Positions 31,609 through 39,745 of a stretch of 41,572 nt of DNA are shown here, in pieces (position 1 is the stretch's first letter; every line of letters begins with the position of its first letter). The DNA lies in the NCBI GenBank assembly GCA_017471985.1, contig JAFURE010000021.1:1-41572 (forward strand), given 5' to 3'. A model generated the notes under the pieces. The model ran no database searches. It was not told the DNA's origin and saw only the letters and a list, made by a program, of their open reading frames with translations. The translations under genes and the position numbers were made by a program. Source of the DNA: Akkermansia sp. Its GTDB lineage: Bacteria; Verrucomicrobiota; Verrucomicrobiia; Verrucomicrobiales; Akkermansiaceae.

Positions 31609-34600
31609 TCAGTAGGTGAGAACTCTGGCGGGGTGGGTGAGGTAGTCTGCCGGGCAGGAAATGAGCGAGACGCTGACGCAGTGCTCCGGCAGATGGAAGG
31701 CCTGCGATACGAGTAATTTGTATGCCGACATCTGCGCTGTGTATTTTTTCATGAGCACTTTGAAGACGTCCGGCTCCTGCTCATCAGGTACAAGTTTGTT
31801 GGTCTTGTAGTCAATGATGTGCGCGCCAATTACACTGCCATCTGTCCCCAGCGTCAGGATAAGTCGGTCGATGGTGCCGGACATCCATTCATTTCGGGCT
31901 GTGATAGCTTCGATAGGTTGCTCATTGCAGACTTCCTGATTGGGGCGGAGTGTGAAGAGCTCGCGGACATCGGGTTGTTGCAGGGCGGCTGCCACGACTT
32001 CCTGCTCGGGGGTGGTCGGGGCTGAGAGCCAAGCGGGCAGCGGGTCACTCAGAGTTGTAATCTGCTCGAAACAGGCATGCACCGCTGTACCGAAATGTGT
32101 GCCGGCGTTGCAGGTGGAGTTGAGGAGACTCTGCGGCGCAGTACGGTCTGTCGCTTGTTCTTTATCCTCTTCAGCTGCAAGGGATGAGGGTGAAATGTGA
32201 CGGCGCCGGTGTCGGCTGACAGCGGGGAGCTCAGGGGGGGAATCGGGGCTTTCCGATGGGTTGTTTTCGCGAACAAAGTGCACGTCCTCGAACCAGCGGG
32301 AATCCCCACTTTCCCACAGCGTGACCGCCTGGTGGATGGCCTCGGGCGCGGGAGTGACAGTAACCTTGTCTTTGAACGGGGCGTGCATGAGCATGCGCCT
32401 GAGCAGCCCGCTCGTGGAACGCGCCGAGCCTTTCCAGATGATTTGACCGGGGTTTTTCTTTTTCCTTTCACCCAGTTCTGAGCCGTTACAGAAAATGTAA
32501 TTGGCATGTTTGGCTCGTGTGGATGCCACGTACAGAAGGTTGTAGGCCTCCTTGCGTGATTGCTGTTTTTTGACGGCACAGAGCGGGTCGAATACCTCTT
32601 TCCAGGCATCGCGTTTTTTCGCCCCTCCCGGGTTTAGGAGCAGAGCCTCGACATCCCCCTGCGGGTCACGGAGGGCAAAATAGCCCAAATCATCGAGTTC
32701 ATCTTCGGCACTTTCGGCGATGTAAGGCAGAATCACAGCGTCGAACTCCAGCCCCTTACTCTTGTGCATGGTCATTATCTGCACGTAGCGTGAGGATGCT
32801 GCCGCTGCGCTGCCTGCCTTGCCTATCCGCGAAATCCACTCATCCATGGTGCCGCCGGTGCAGTCGAAGGCATGAGCCTCTGTCAGCCATATCTGAGCCG
32901 TACGCCCGTGGCGTAAATCCTGAGGGGTGGTGGGGAAACAGGACAGCAAATCTCCCACAACGGCTGCGTAGCCCTGTAGCTCTAACCGGTGTCGCCAGTA
33001 CTCATGGGTGAGCCTGAACATTTTCTGCCTGTATTCGTAGCGCGAGAGCGGAACTTCTTCTAACGGACTGCGGAAGAGTGCTCCCATGGGAGATGCCTTT
33101 ACCAGCGATGCTCTGTATTCGTCATCAGGGTGTTGCAGCCACAGGAAAAAGGAGAGCAGCAACTCGCCCAGCTGCGAGGTGGCTGCCACCTTGTCATCCC
33201 CGAGTCGCAGTACCGGGAGTTTGGGCAGTTTTTCCCCCAGTCGTTCCTCGAGTTCTGCTGCCTCATTATTATTGCGTGTCAGAATGGCAATACTCATGCC
33301 GTTGAGGGGAGCGCAGTTTTCGTCTGTCAGCTCATCTTTCAGCAAGTCGGCAATATTATCGTAGAAGGCCAGGCGTGTGTCGCTGCTGTTCTCCTCTGCC
33401 GGCACGGCCGATATACGCACATAGCCGGTCTTGTTGGTGGCTGAGCGGTGTTGGGTAAATACCTTTCCCAGTCGGTCGTTGAAGGTGAGCCGGTCATCGC
33501 AGCCATAGTCCACCACATCAGCATTGACTATCTCACGCTCCACGGCATCCAGCGCCAGAAACATGTTGTTCACAAAGCCGTTTTCGCCCATGAGCTCCGG
33601 GGAGGAGCGGAAACTTTTTTCCAGCCCTGAGCGATGCAGAGTTTCCTTCCACGGTGTTTCGGTCTGCAATTTCCGGAATACCTCAGTATCCCCGGTGCGG
33701 AAGCCGTAAATACTCTGCTTATCATCACCTACCACGAAAATACTTCGTTCCGAGGCTCCGGTGCGGGCATGGCGCTCGCCCTGTGCAATTTCATTGAGCA
33801 CGGGTTCCAGCGTGGCAAACTGCATTTCCGAGGTGTCCTGAAACTCATCGAGCATCCAGTGTTTGTAGGTGGCGTCGAGATTGTAGGTGATACGGTTCGC
33901 GGCATAGTCGCGGGAGTCGCTGCCGTTATCCTTCATGAGGTGGTAGGCGAACATGGCGATGTCATCAAACCCTACATGTCCGGTTCGACGCATGTGACTG
34001 AGGTATGCCGTGGCGTAGCGGTTCAGGATGTAGAACAGGCCGTGGGTGCGGTGAATGGCTGCCTGCAGGTGGGCGGCGCGTACTTCCCTGAGGATGCGAT
34101 GCATGGCATCGGCCAGTGCATGCTCCTCCTCCGTGCTCAGGGTGGCCTCGCAGAACTTGTTGACGGTACTGCCTGAGTTTGCACTCAGGGGGCTGACGTG
34201 CTTGTGCAGGAATTCGTAGTTGCCGGTTTTCAGGTTTTTAATGAGAGCGGCTGCCGCTGAGGCTGCCTTTTTGGCTAAGCGGCTGCCGGTGGCTTCTACG
34301 TCCCGGACGAGCGCGTTCAGTTCGCTCTCGTATGCAATCCATTGTTCGGGCGTGATGCTATCAGTTGAGTCCTCGACAACAAGCCCGAAGGCCTCGGCAT
34401 TGCCCCAGGCCTCTGTACTGTTTACATTGCGGAAGAGAGTCAGGTGGTTTTTAATCTGTTCCTGCAGGTAGTCCATCATGTTCCTGCCTTCACCGCAGGT
34501 GAGTTTATCAAACTGCTGCAGGAAGTCCTGCCCCTCCTGAGTTGCGGTGGAAATGTCGGCCAGAAGGTCGCGCAGTACGGTTCTGCGCTCAATTTCTGTA

Positions 34601-35226
34601 TCCTCCGGCTCCAGCGGTACAATGTTACGAATACCGATGGTAAGACTGTTGCCCCTGACAATGCGGTTGAAGAAACTGTCGAGCGTGGAAAGCGCCAGCC
34701 GCGACATGGCGCTCACAACGTCAGCCAGTAGGTTGCGGTAGGTATCTGCTGTCAGTCGGGGGAGTTTCAGGCGGGCGAAAAGAGCATCATCCTGTGCGTA
34801 GAGTTCCTCGGGTGTCAGGCCGGCTTTTGCTGCGAGTTCAACCACACAGGCGGAATCCGGGCACAGGGCCACACTGTTACCGGCCGGGACGGGGGCGCCA
34901 TCGCGTATGACGAGCCCCGACCAGGTTTCCCACACGCGGGCTGTGATGGCATTTCGCCCGGTTAAGCGCCCATCGGCATCCGGGCTGCGAGGGGTGCCGT
35001 CGGCATTCAGGTCGAGAGCACCGTCTGACAGGGCTTTGAGAATTCGGTTGCGGAACTCACCGGCCGCCTTGCGGGTGAAGGTGAGAGCTATCATTTCCTC
35101 GGCTTTGTAGCCGAGAGCCAGCAGAGCGACAAAGCGTGAGGCCAGCTGGTAGGTTTTGCCGGTACCGGCAGAGGCGGAAATCAGATTGCTGGTGACCGCG
35201 ATAAGGTCCTGTTGTTTTTCCTTCAT
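31609..35226 (-). CDS. addA: AddA-like UvrD-family helicase/nuclease
   Basis: 1205 residues, usual for AddA. Unwinds and resects DNA double-strand ends with AddB. Walker A ISASAGTGKTYQL (about residues 16-28), LTFTRKAAGEFRNRI (motif Ia), DEXX box WMLDEFQDTSEMQF, motif III VVGDDKQSIYGFRTGD, IMTMHKSKGLEFDAVILP (motif V), and motif VI YNLLYVASTRAKHANYIF. The PD-(D/E)XK nuclease domain is at the C-terminus: HFGTAVHACFEQI (His), then MSGTIDRLI (Asp) and GAHIIDYKTNKL (D-Y-K). The start is 13 bp after the addB stop. Confidence 0.93.
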   Translation of the reverse strand: MKEKQQDLIAVTSNLISASAGTGKTYQLASRFVALLALGYKAEEMIALTFTRKAAGEFRNRILKALSDGALDLNADGTPRSPDADGRLTGRNAITARVWETWSGLVIRDGAPVPAGNSVALCPDSACVVELAAKAGLTPEELYAQDDALFARLKLPRLTADTYRNLLADVVSAMSRLALSTLDSFFNRIVRGNSLTIGIRNIVPLEPEDTEIERRTVLRDLLADISTATQEGQDFLQQFDKLTCGEGRNMMDYLQEQIKNHLTLFRNVNSTEAWGNAEAFGLVVEDSTDSITPEQWIAYESELNALVRDVEATGSRLAKKAASAAAALIKNLKTGNYEFLHKHVSPLSANSGSTVNKFCEATLSTEEEHALADAMHRILREVRAAHLQAAIHRTHGLFYILNRYATAYLSHMRRTGHVGFDDIAMFAYHLMKDNGSDSRDYAANRITYNLDATYKHWMLDEFQDTSEMQFATLEPVLNEIAQGERHARTGASERSIFVVGDDKQSIYGFRTGDTEVFRKLQTETPWKETLHRSGLEKSFRSSPELMGENGFVNNMFLALDAVEREIVNADVVDYGCDDRLTFNDRLGKVFTQHRSATNKTGYVRISAVPAEENSSDTRLAFYDNIADLLKDELTDENCAPLNGMSIAILTRNNNEAAELEERLGEKLPKLPVLRLGDDKVAATSQLGELLLSFFLWLQHPDDEYRASLVKASPMGALFRSPLEEVPLSRYEYRQKMFRLTHEYWRHRLELQGYAAVVGDLLSCFPTTPQDLRHGRTAQIWLTEAHAFDCTGGTMDEWISRIGKAGSAAAASSRYVQIMTMHKSKGLEFDAVILPYIAESAEDELDDLGYFALRDPQGDVEALLLNPGGAKKRDAWKEVFDPLCAVKKQQSRKEAYNLLYVASTRAKHANYIFCNGSELGERKKKNPGQIIWKGSARSTSGLLRRMLMHAPFKDKVTVTPAPEAIHQAVTLWESGDSRWFEDVHFVRENNPSESPDSPPELPAVSRHRRRHISPSSLAAEEDKEQATDRTAPQSLLNSTCNAGTHFGTAVHACFEQITTLSDPLPAWLSAPTTPEQEVVAAALQQPDVRELFTLRPNQEVCNEQPIEAITARNEWMSGTIDRLILTLGTDGSVIGAHIIDYKTNKLVPDEQEPDVFKVLMKKYTAQMSAYKLLVSQAFHLPEHCVSVSLISCPADYLTHPARVLTY

Positions 35227-35239
35227 GTCGGTATGGGGC

Positions 35240-38200
35240 TTATTTGTTCAGTTCGGGCAGGGAGAAAATCTCGCGCGGGTCAGCCGAGGGGGCGAGTGCT
35301 CCATATTGGGCGTAGGGTTTCTTTTTGAGCTCGAGCGCTACGGCAGAGTACAGGCACAGGCCGTGGCGAATCAGGCGCACGGCGGAGCGCACGGTTCTGA
35401 GTGCTGAGTTATAGTGTTGCATGGTATCCTCAGGGAAATAGAAGTGCTGGCGTGGAACCTGTATTTCCTTATGGCTCATGAGGCTGAAATATTTAACTTC
35501 CTGTGTTTTGGTAGCCAGGCTGCAGTAGCCCATTTCGGGCAGCATGTCTCGGAACAGGGGAGTATCTGCCGCCCGGTTGCTGAAAACAGACTCGAGCTCC
35601 GGGCTGAGCGGGAGTTGCTGCTGCTCTGTGAGCAGCTTCTGCAATTCCCCCAGGGTCAGCTGTTGCAGGGCATAGGTGTAGAGTGGCAGCTGTACGTTGC
35701 GCCAGCGGTAGTAGCGCTCGCTGCTCTTACTGGCAGCTGTACAGAGCGGGAAGGAGGGCGTTTCGCCATAGTTCATGAAGCGATGGAAAACGGATTGCTC
35801 GCCTTGCGGTACCTCCTCGTAGTGCACTTTGCGGGGTTCTTTTGCTTCTGCCGATGTTTTGTAGTCCAGCACCCTCCACTGACCGGTGTTGATGTTGAAA
35901 TCCACGCGGTCGATGGTCATATTGAAGCCCACGCTTTCCCCGCTGTTGTCATCCTCCAGTCCCATGCGGGGGGCGACCTTGAGCTCTCGGGCTACGTTGC
36001 ACCAGCCCTCGCTGAGGTCCTGCACATGGTGGCGGGCAAAATCGCGGAGTGTGCGTTTCATGATACTATGGTGGGCCTGCATGGGCAGGGTGAACATTCC
36101 CTCTTCGGCATAGGCTGTACGGAGCAGCTTGTCTGCCAGTTTTTCCGCACGCTCTGCCACAATTTCGATGAGCTTATCTTTGTGGAACGCCTGAGGGTGT
36201 TTGTCTGTCAGTGATTTGTAAGATGGAAACTCTGCTACCAGTTTGTCGAGCACAGCGTGCATGCCGGTGCCGTATTCTGCGGCTTGCGGTTCCATTTTGT
36301 TATCCACATGATTGTCGGACGGGTCAATCTGCAGGGCGTTCTTAATCCAGAAGGTGAGCGGGCACTCGAGGAACACGGCCAGGGTGGAGGGCGAATAGCA
36401 ACGCTCCTGCCGTGAAATACCGGGGGCAAAGGGGTTCACCTCGCCCTCGAGCAAGATGGTGCTCAATTCCTCCATCTGCCCCGGCTCTATTTTTTCTGTC
36501 GGCAGAGAGAGCGTAGCTTTTCGCAGCGGGCATAGCTCCGGCTCAGGGGGGAGCTTAACGCGTGTATTGTCGGCAAAGAGGTGGTGGGCGCGGCGTGCCA
36601 GTTCCAGCAGCCCCTCGGGGGTATTCCCGCAGCGTAGCAGCAGGGTCGAGGCCGACAGGGGGGAGCCGTCTGCCGATTGGGCTGAGAGCACAAAATGAAC
36701 CTCACCCTGAGGGCGGCTGTGCAGCAGGGCTGTGAGCAGGAATGCATCTCGCGCCTCACGGTTGCGGGAGTGCTGCAGACCTAGTTCGCGGCACAGAGAT
36801 TCGGGCAGAAGTTCCTCCTGAGCAAAGGGTTCGGGCACGCAGCCATCATGCATGGCGTTGATGATGACCCTCCGCCCCCGGTAGTAGCTGAGCTCCTTCC
36901 AGCCGGGGACATCGAGTTCGGTGTTATCTCGCTGAGTTTCGGGCAATACGCCTGCTGCTGCCTGTTCGACACGCAGTTGCAGGTATTCCAGTGCCAGGAG
37001 CGGGTGGTTCAGCAGTCCCAGACCGCGGAATGGGGCCTCTGCCAGTTCACTCACGGGGCGGCTGAGCTTTTGCAGGGCATCTGTCAGGTTATGCTCGTGG
37101 TGCAGGGTGCTCAGTCCCTGTCCCAGTCGGCGGAGTTGGTCGAGGGGCAGGGGAGCTTTGTTCAGGCTCTGAACGAGGGCTGCGACATTGAGAGCGTAGC
37201 GGTAGAAGGCCGGGCAGCGTTCCCGCAGTACGTTGTACTGGGTGTTGTTTTCCCTGCGAGATATGGGAATATCCTGCTGAGGATTAAGTAGGTAGAGTAG
37301 GCGTGAAGCCGAGCCGGGCAGGAAACTCTGCAATAGGGATTCCAGGTGGGGAACAAAGCTGCCGACTATTGCCGGTATGTCTGTCGGCTCGGGCAGTATG
37401 CGCATGAGAGCTCGGTTCCTGAGCAGGGTGCAGAAGGCCTCCGGCTGCGACATGTCGTTGTGCAGAATCCGCTTGGTCTGCTCATCGTAGACGGGCTTTT
37501 CGCCGAAGCTGCGGCAGGCTGCAGCCAGTTGCCCGAAGAGGTGGGCGGCGTCCATGGTGAGCAGGGAGCGTCCCTCGGGCAGATTGAGTTCCCAGTCGTC
37601 ACCACCGGCCATGCGGAAGGCGGCATGCAGGCGGGGTGTGAAGGCTGAATCGCAGCAGGAAATGACGATTTCGTCCTCTAATCGTAGGGTCTGAGGGGTA
37701 GTGTGGCGGCTGAGTGCCTCGTGCACCAGTCGCACACATTCAGCTGCGGCGGCATCTCCATCATCTGTCAGGTGCAGGGTTGAGGCTGAGTTGAGCACCT
37801 TCCCCTTGCAGTCGAACTCCAGAGCATGGGGAATTTCAATACTGCGGCTGCTCCAGTGCTCTTGTTCGGGTTGTCCCCATTCATCGAAGTGTGCGCGTTC
37901 TTCCTCAGGCGCATTGACCCAAATTTGTACTTCTGCCTGCAGGTTGAGCAAAAAGTTTCTCAGCTGCTGTGACAGCTCGGGAACACTGGCGACAATGAGC
38001 AGATTGCCGTTACCGGGCAGGGTAGGGGCTGCTACATTCCGGGTGCGTACCTGTTCCCGGGGGATTAGTCCATAATGATTCAGGCAGGCATCTACCGCTG
38101 AAAATAAGTGGCTCATTTCAAGCCATTTCCGGTTCTCTTCCGTCAGTACACGCAGGGCGGCCGGAGCTCCGGTTTTGGCGCTGCGGTGGGTGAGTTGCTC

Positions 38201-38617
38201 GGCCACTCGCTCAGGTGGGCAGTTCTCTTTTTCCAAACGCAGTCGCAGTTTTCGGAGGTGCTCCACGGTATCGAGCAACCAGCGTTCATTCTCTTTTATC
38301 TCACTGTGGGGTAAGAGATTGTGGTATTCTTCCTGACTGAGGACCTGTAACCAGGCTGCCAGTGTTTCGGCCTCGGTCGCCACGCCGGGACCATCGGTGG
38401 GGATAAGCTGCCCGGCCAGAGTTAAGCGCGGCATGAGCAGCGGTTTGCCTGCTCGCTCGGCCATGTATTCGCGCAGGCGGCGACCGCTTTCTGCCGTGGG
38501 GACCACAACCGTGGCACGCCGAAACCGCGAGGGATTCGCGCGGTTGAGCTCTTCGAGTTTTTCTGCGACAAGTTCAATAGTCGGGCGTTCCCAGCCCAGG
38601 AAGTGAAGAGTTGGCAT
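35240..38617 (-). CDS. addB: AddB-like helicase-nuclease subunit
   Basis: 1125 residues. Partner of AddA in double-strand-end processing. The helicase-like part (from residue ~36, VVVPTAESGRRLREYM) lacks a classic Walker A and is expected to be inactive for unwinding. The nuclease is at the C-terminus: CYSPSTLAVFLECPLTFWIK (about 738-757), YGTGMHAVLDKLVAEF (His), TIDRVDFNINTGQWRVLDYK (Asp and D-Y-K), then TSAEAK. AddB normally has an iron-sulfur staple with a C-terminal C-x2-C-x5-C; I see no such cluster near the end (only isolated Cys in GYCSLATK and HGLCLYSA), so this form may lack the 4Fe-4S cluster. It is followed by addA after 13 bp. Confidence 0.9.
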   Translation of the reverse strand: MPTLHFLGWERPTIELVAEKLEELNRANPSRFRRATVVVPTAESGRRLREYMAERAGKPLLMPRLTLAGQLIPTDGPGVATEAETLAAWLQVLSQEEYHNLLPHSEIKENERWLLDTVEHLRKLRLRLEKENCPPERVAEQLTHRSAKTGAPAALRVLTEENRKWLEMSHLFSAVDACLNHYGLIPREQVRTRNVAAPTLPGNGNLLIVASVPELSQQLRNFLLNLQAEVQIWVNAPEEERAHFDEWGQPEQEHWSSRSIEIPHALEFDCKGKVLNSASTLHLTDDGDAAAAECVRLVHEALSRHTTPQTLRLEDEIVISCCDSAFTPRLHAAFRMAGGDDWELNLPEGRSLLTMDAAHLFGQLAAACRSFGEKPVYDEQTKRILHNDMSQPEAFCTLLRNRALMRILPEPTDIPAIVGSFVPHLESLLQSFLPGSASRLLYLLNPQQDIPISRRENNTQYNVLRERCPAFYRYALNVAALVQSLNKAPLPLDQLRRLGQGLSTLHHEHNLTDALQKLSRPVSELAEAPFRGLGLLNHPLLALEYLQLRVEQAAAGVLPETQRDNTELDVPGWKELSYYRGRRVIINAMHDGCVPEPFAQEELLPESLCRELGLQHSRNREARDAFLLTALLHSRPQGEVHFVLSAQSADGSPLSASTLLLRCGNTPEGLLELARRAHHLFADNTRVKLPPEPELCPLRKATLSLPTEKIEPGQMEELSTILLEGEVNPFAPGISRQERCYSPSTLAVFLECPLTFWIKNALQIDPSDNHVDNKMEPQAAEYGTGMHAVLDKLVAEFPSYKSLTDKHPQAFHKDKLIEIVAERAEKLADKLLRTAYAEEGMFTLPMQAHHSIMKRTLRDFARHHVQDLSEGWCNVARELKVAPRMGLEDDNSGESVGFNMTIDRVDFNINTGQWRVLDYKTSAEAKEPRKVHYEEVPQGEQSVFHRFMNYGETPSFPLCTAASKSSERYYRWRNVQLPLYTYALQQLTLGELQKLLTEQQQLPLSPELESVFSNRAADTPLFRDMLPEMGYCSLATKTQEVKYFSLMSHKEIQVPRQHFYFPEDTMQHYNSALRTVRSAVRLIRHGLCLYSAVALELKKKPYAQYGALAPSADPREIFSLPELNK

Positions 38618-38672
38618 TCTGAAACGTAGTGGTTGTTTTTTTTGATAAGGGTAGTAGGTGAGCCCGGTGGGC

Positions 38673-38698
38673 GGTTGGATTTCCGGGGAAATCCAACC
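38673..38698 (-). terminator. Hairpin directly after the queD stop
   Basis: Perfect 12-bp inverted repeat GGTTGGATTTCC/GGAAATCCAACC (38673-38684 with 38687-38698), one base from the queD stop codon. No T run follows on the minus strand, so it is a terminator or 3'-end stabiliser of the fucU-queD unit. Confidence 0.6.
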
Positions 38699-39151
38699 TT
38701 ATTCGCTGTATTCTGCCCAGCTGGATGAGGTTTCCCACACGCGCACACGCTCCAGGTGCACGCAGCTGCGCACGGGGTAGGCGGTGCCGATGCCCTGAGC
38801 AGCCTTGGCGAGTGCGGCCTGAGCGAACTTGAAGACGGTGTGTGCCATGGCCTCGCTGGTGGGGTCCTGACGGTCGAAGGGGATGATGCGCTCGCCGTAA
38901 ATGCGGCGGAACTCATCGAAATGCGGGTCAGCGGTGTTCATGCAGAGCGAGTGGTCAAACTGCTCGAGGAACTCGCCCATCATTTCCTTGATGGCCTTGA
39001 AATCCAGCACCATGTCATTTTCATCCAGCGTGTCGGCGGCAAACACAAGCTCCACGCTGCGCGTGTGCCCATGTGGGAACGCGCAGCTGCCGGGGTGCTT
39101 GGAGAGCAGGTGACCGCTCTCCAGCTCAATCGTTTTGCAGATTCGGTACAC
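38699..39151 (-). CDS. queD: 6-carboxytetrahydropterin synthase-like protein
   Basis: 150 residues. Member of the PTPS/QueD family, which converts dihydroneopterin triphosphate to 6-carboxytetrahydropterin in queuosine synthesis. The zinc ligands are visible: His in ESGHLL and the HGH of CAFPHGHTRSVEL, with the catalytic Cys in CAFPHGH. DFKAIKEMMGEFLEQFDHSL carries the conserved Asp/His (FDHS), and PTSEAMA (P-T-x-E) matches the substrate-binding motif. VHLERVRVWETSSSWAEYSE closes the domain with the conserved Glu. No other queuosine gene is nearby. It is 7 bp after fucU, an unusual partner. Confidence 0.9.
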   Translation of the reverse strand: MYRICKTIELESGHLLSKHPGSCAFPHGHTRSVELVFAADTLDENDMVLDFKAIKEMMGEFLEQFDHSLCMNTADPHFDEFRRIYGERIIPFDRQDPTSEAMAHTVFKFAQAALAKAAQGIGTAYPVRSCVHLERVRVWETSSSWAEYSE

Positions 39152-39158
39152 GGCAGAA

Positions 39159-39578
39159 TCAGCAGACGGGGGTTACGCCCTTCTTGAGGATGATGTTGCC
39201 GTACTTGGCGGTCTCGCCCGTCACGACGACGGCGTAGGCCTTCTTGGCTCGCTCGTAGAAAGCGTAGCGCTCTTCGCGCTCAATCTCGCCCTCGTAGCCC
39301 AGAGCCGCGCGGTATTTGGCCTCGACGGCGGGGTCGAGTGTGTCGCCGGGTACGGCCTCCATCATCACCACGGGAGTGGCGTAGGCATCCAGCTCAAACA
39401 GGGGGATGATGCCGGCCAGCAGGGTATCCACCCCCAGGCCGTCGGCTCGCACCACGGTGCTGTTGAAGGTATGGCCCGGGAAATGGGCATCGGAGAACAC
39501 AATCTCATCACCATGGCCCATTTCGGCCAGGATTTTGAGCAATTCGGGAGAAATGACGGGGGAAATTCCTTTTAACAT
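39159..39578 (-). CDS. fucU: L-fucose mutarotase
   Basis: 139 residues. Interconverts the alpha and beta anomers of L-fucose. The sequence follows the FucU pattern: [20 protein letters not shown], then [16 protein letters not shown] with the catalytic His, [20 protein letters not shown], and [18 protein letters not shown] at the end. The fucose-type VMMEAVPGD and [15 protein letters not shown] segments separate it from RbsD. The TATAAT box lies 6 nt before the ATG, so the transcript may be leaderless. A host-mucin fucose context fits the GH84 enzyme nearby. Confidence 0.95.
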   Translation of the reverse strand: MLKGISPVISPELLKILAEMGHGDEIVFSDAHFPGHTFNSTVVRADGLGVDTLLAGIIPLFELDAYATPVVMMEAVPGDTLDPAVEAKYRAALGYEGEIEREERYAFYERAKKAYAVVVTGETAKYGNIILKKGVTPVC

Positions 39579-39584
39579 AACGCC

Positions 39585-39590
39585 ATTATA
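39585..39590 (-). promoter_or_regulatory. TATAAT box directly before fucU
   Basis: Consensus TATAAT on the minus strand (39590-39585), 6 nt before the ATG. The nearest -35-like TTGCAA is 20 nt upstream, a long spacer. Confidence 0.55.
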
Positions 39591-39657
39591 CTATCACAAT
39601 GCTCGGGGGCTTGCAATCCTTAAGTACGGAGCAGTCGGAAAAACGCTCCACGGGTTA

Positions 39658-39675
39658 TGTGACAAAATCGTCACA
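39658..39675. promoter_or_regulatory. 18-bp palindrome between divergent fucU and the phosphate transporter
   Basis: TGTGACAAAATCGTCACA (39658-39675) has perfect 6-bp arms. It lies 80 bp upstream of fucU and 70 bp upstream of the transporter. It resembles a dimeric regulator site (TGTGA/TCACA half-sites spaced 8, not the 6 of CRP). It could equally be a terminator-like stem, but no T tract follows. Confidence 0.4.
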
Positions 39676-39745
39676 TGGCATGTGGCGTATTGTTCACGGT
39701 AGAAAGCGTGCAAAGTGCGAGAGGGTGTGCTAAAAGGGAGATGTT

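Noticed and set aside
39658..39675. CRP/FNR binding site
   Set aside because: Half-sites resemble TGTGA/TCACA but are 8 bp apart instead of 6, so a CRP site is not supported.
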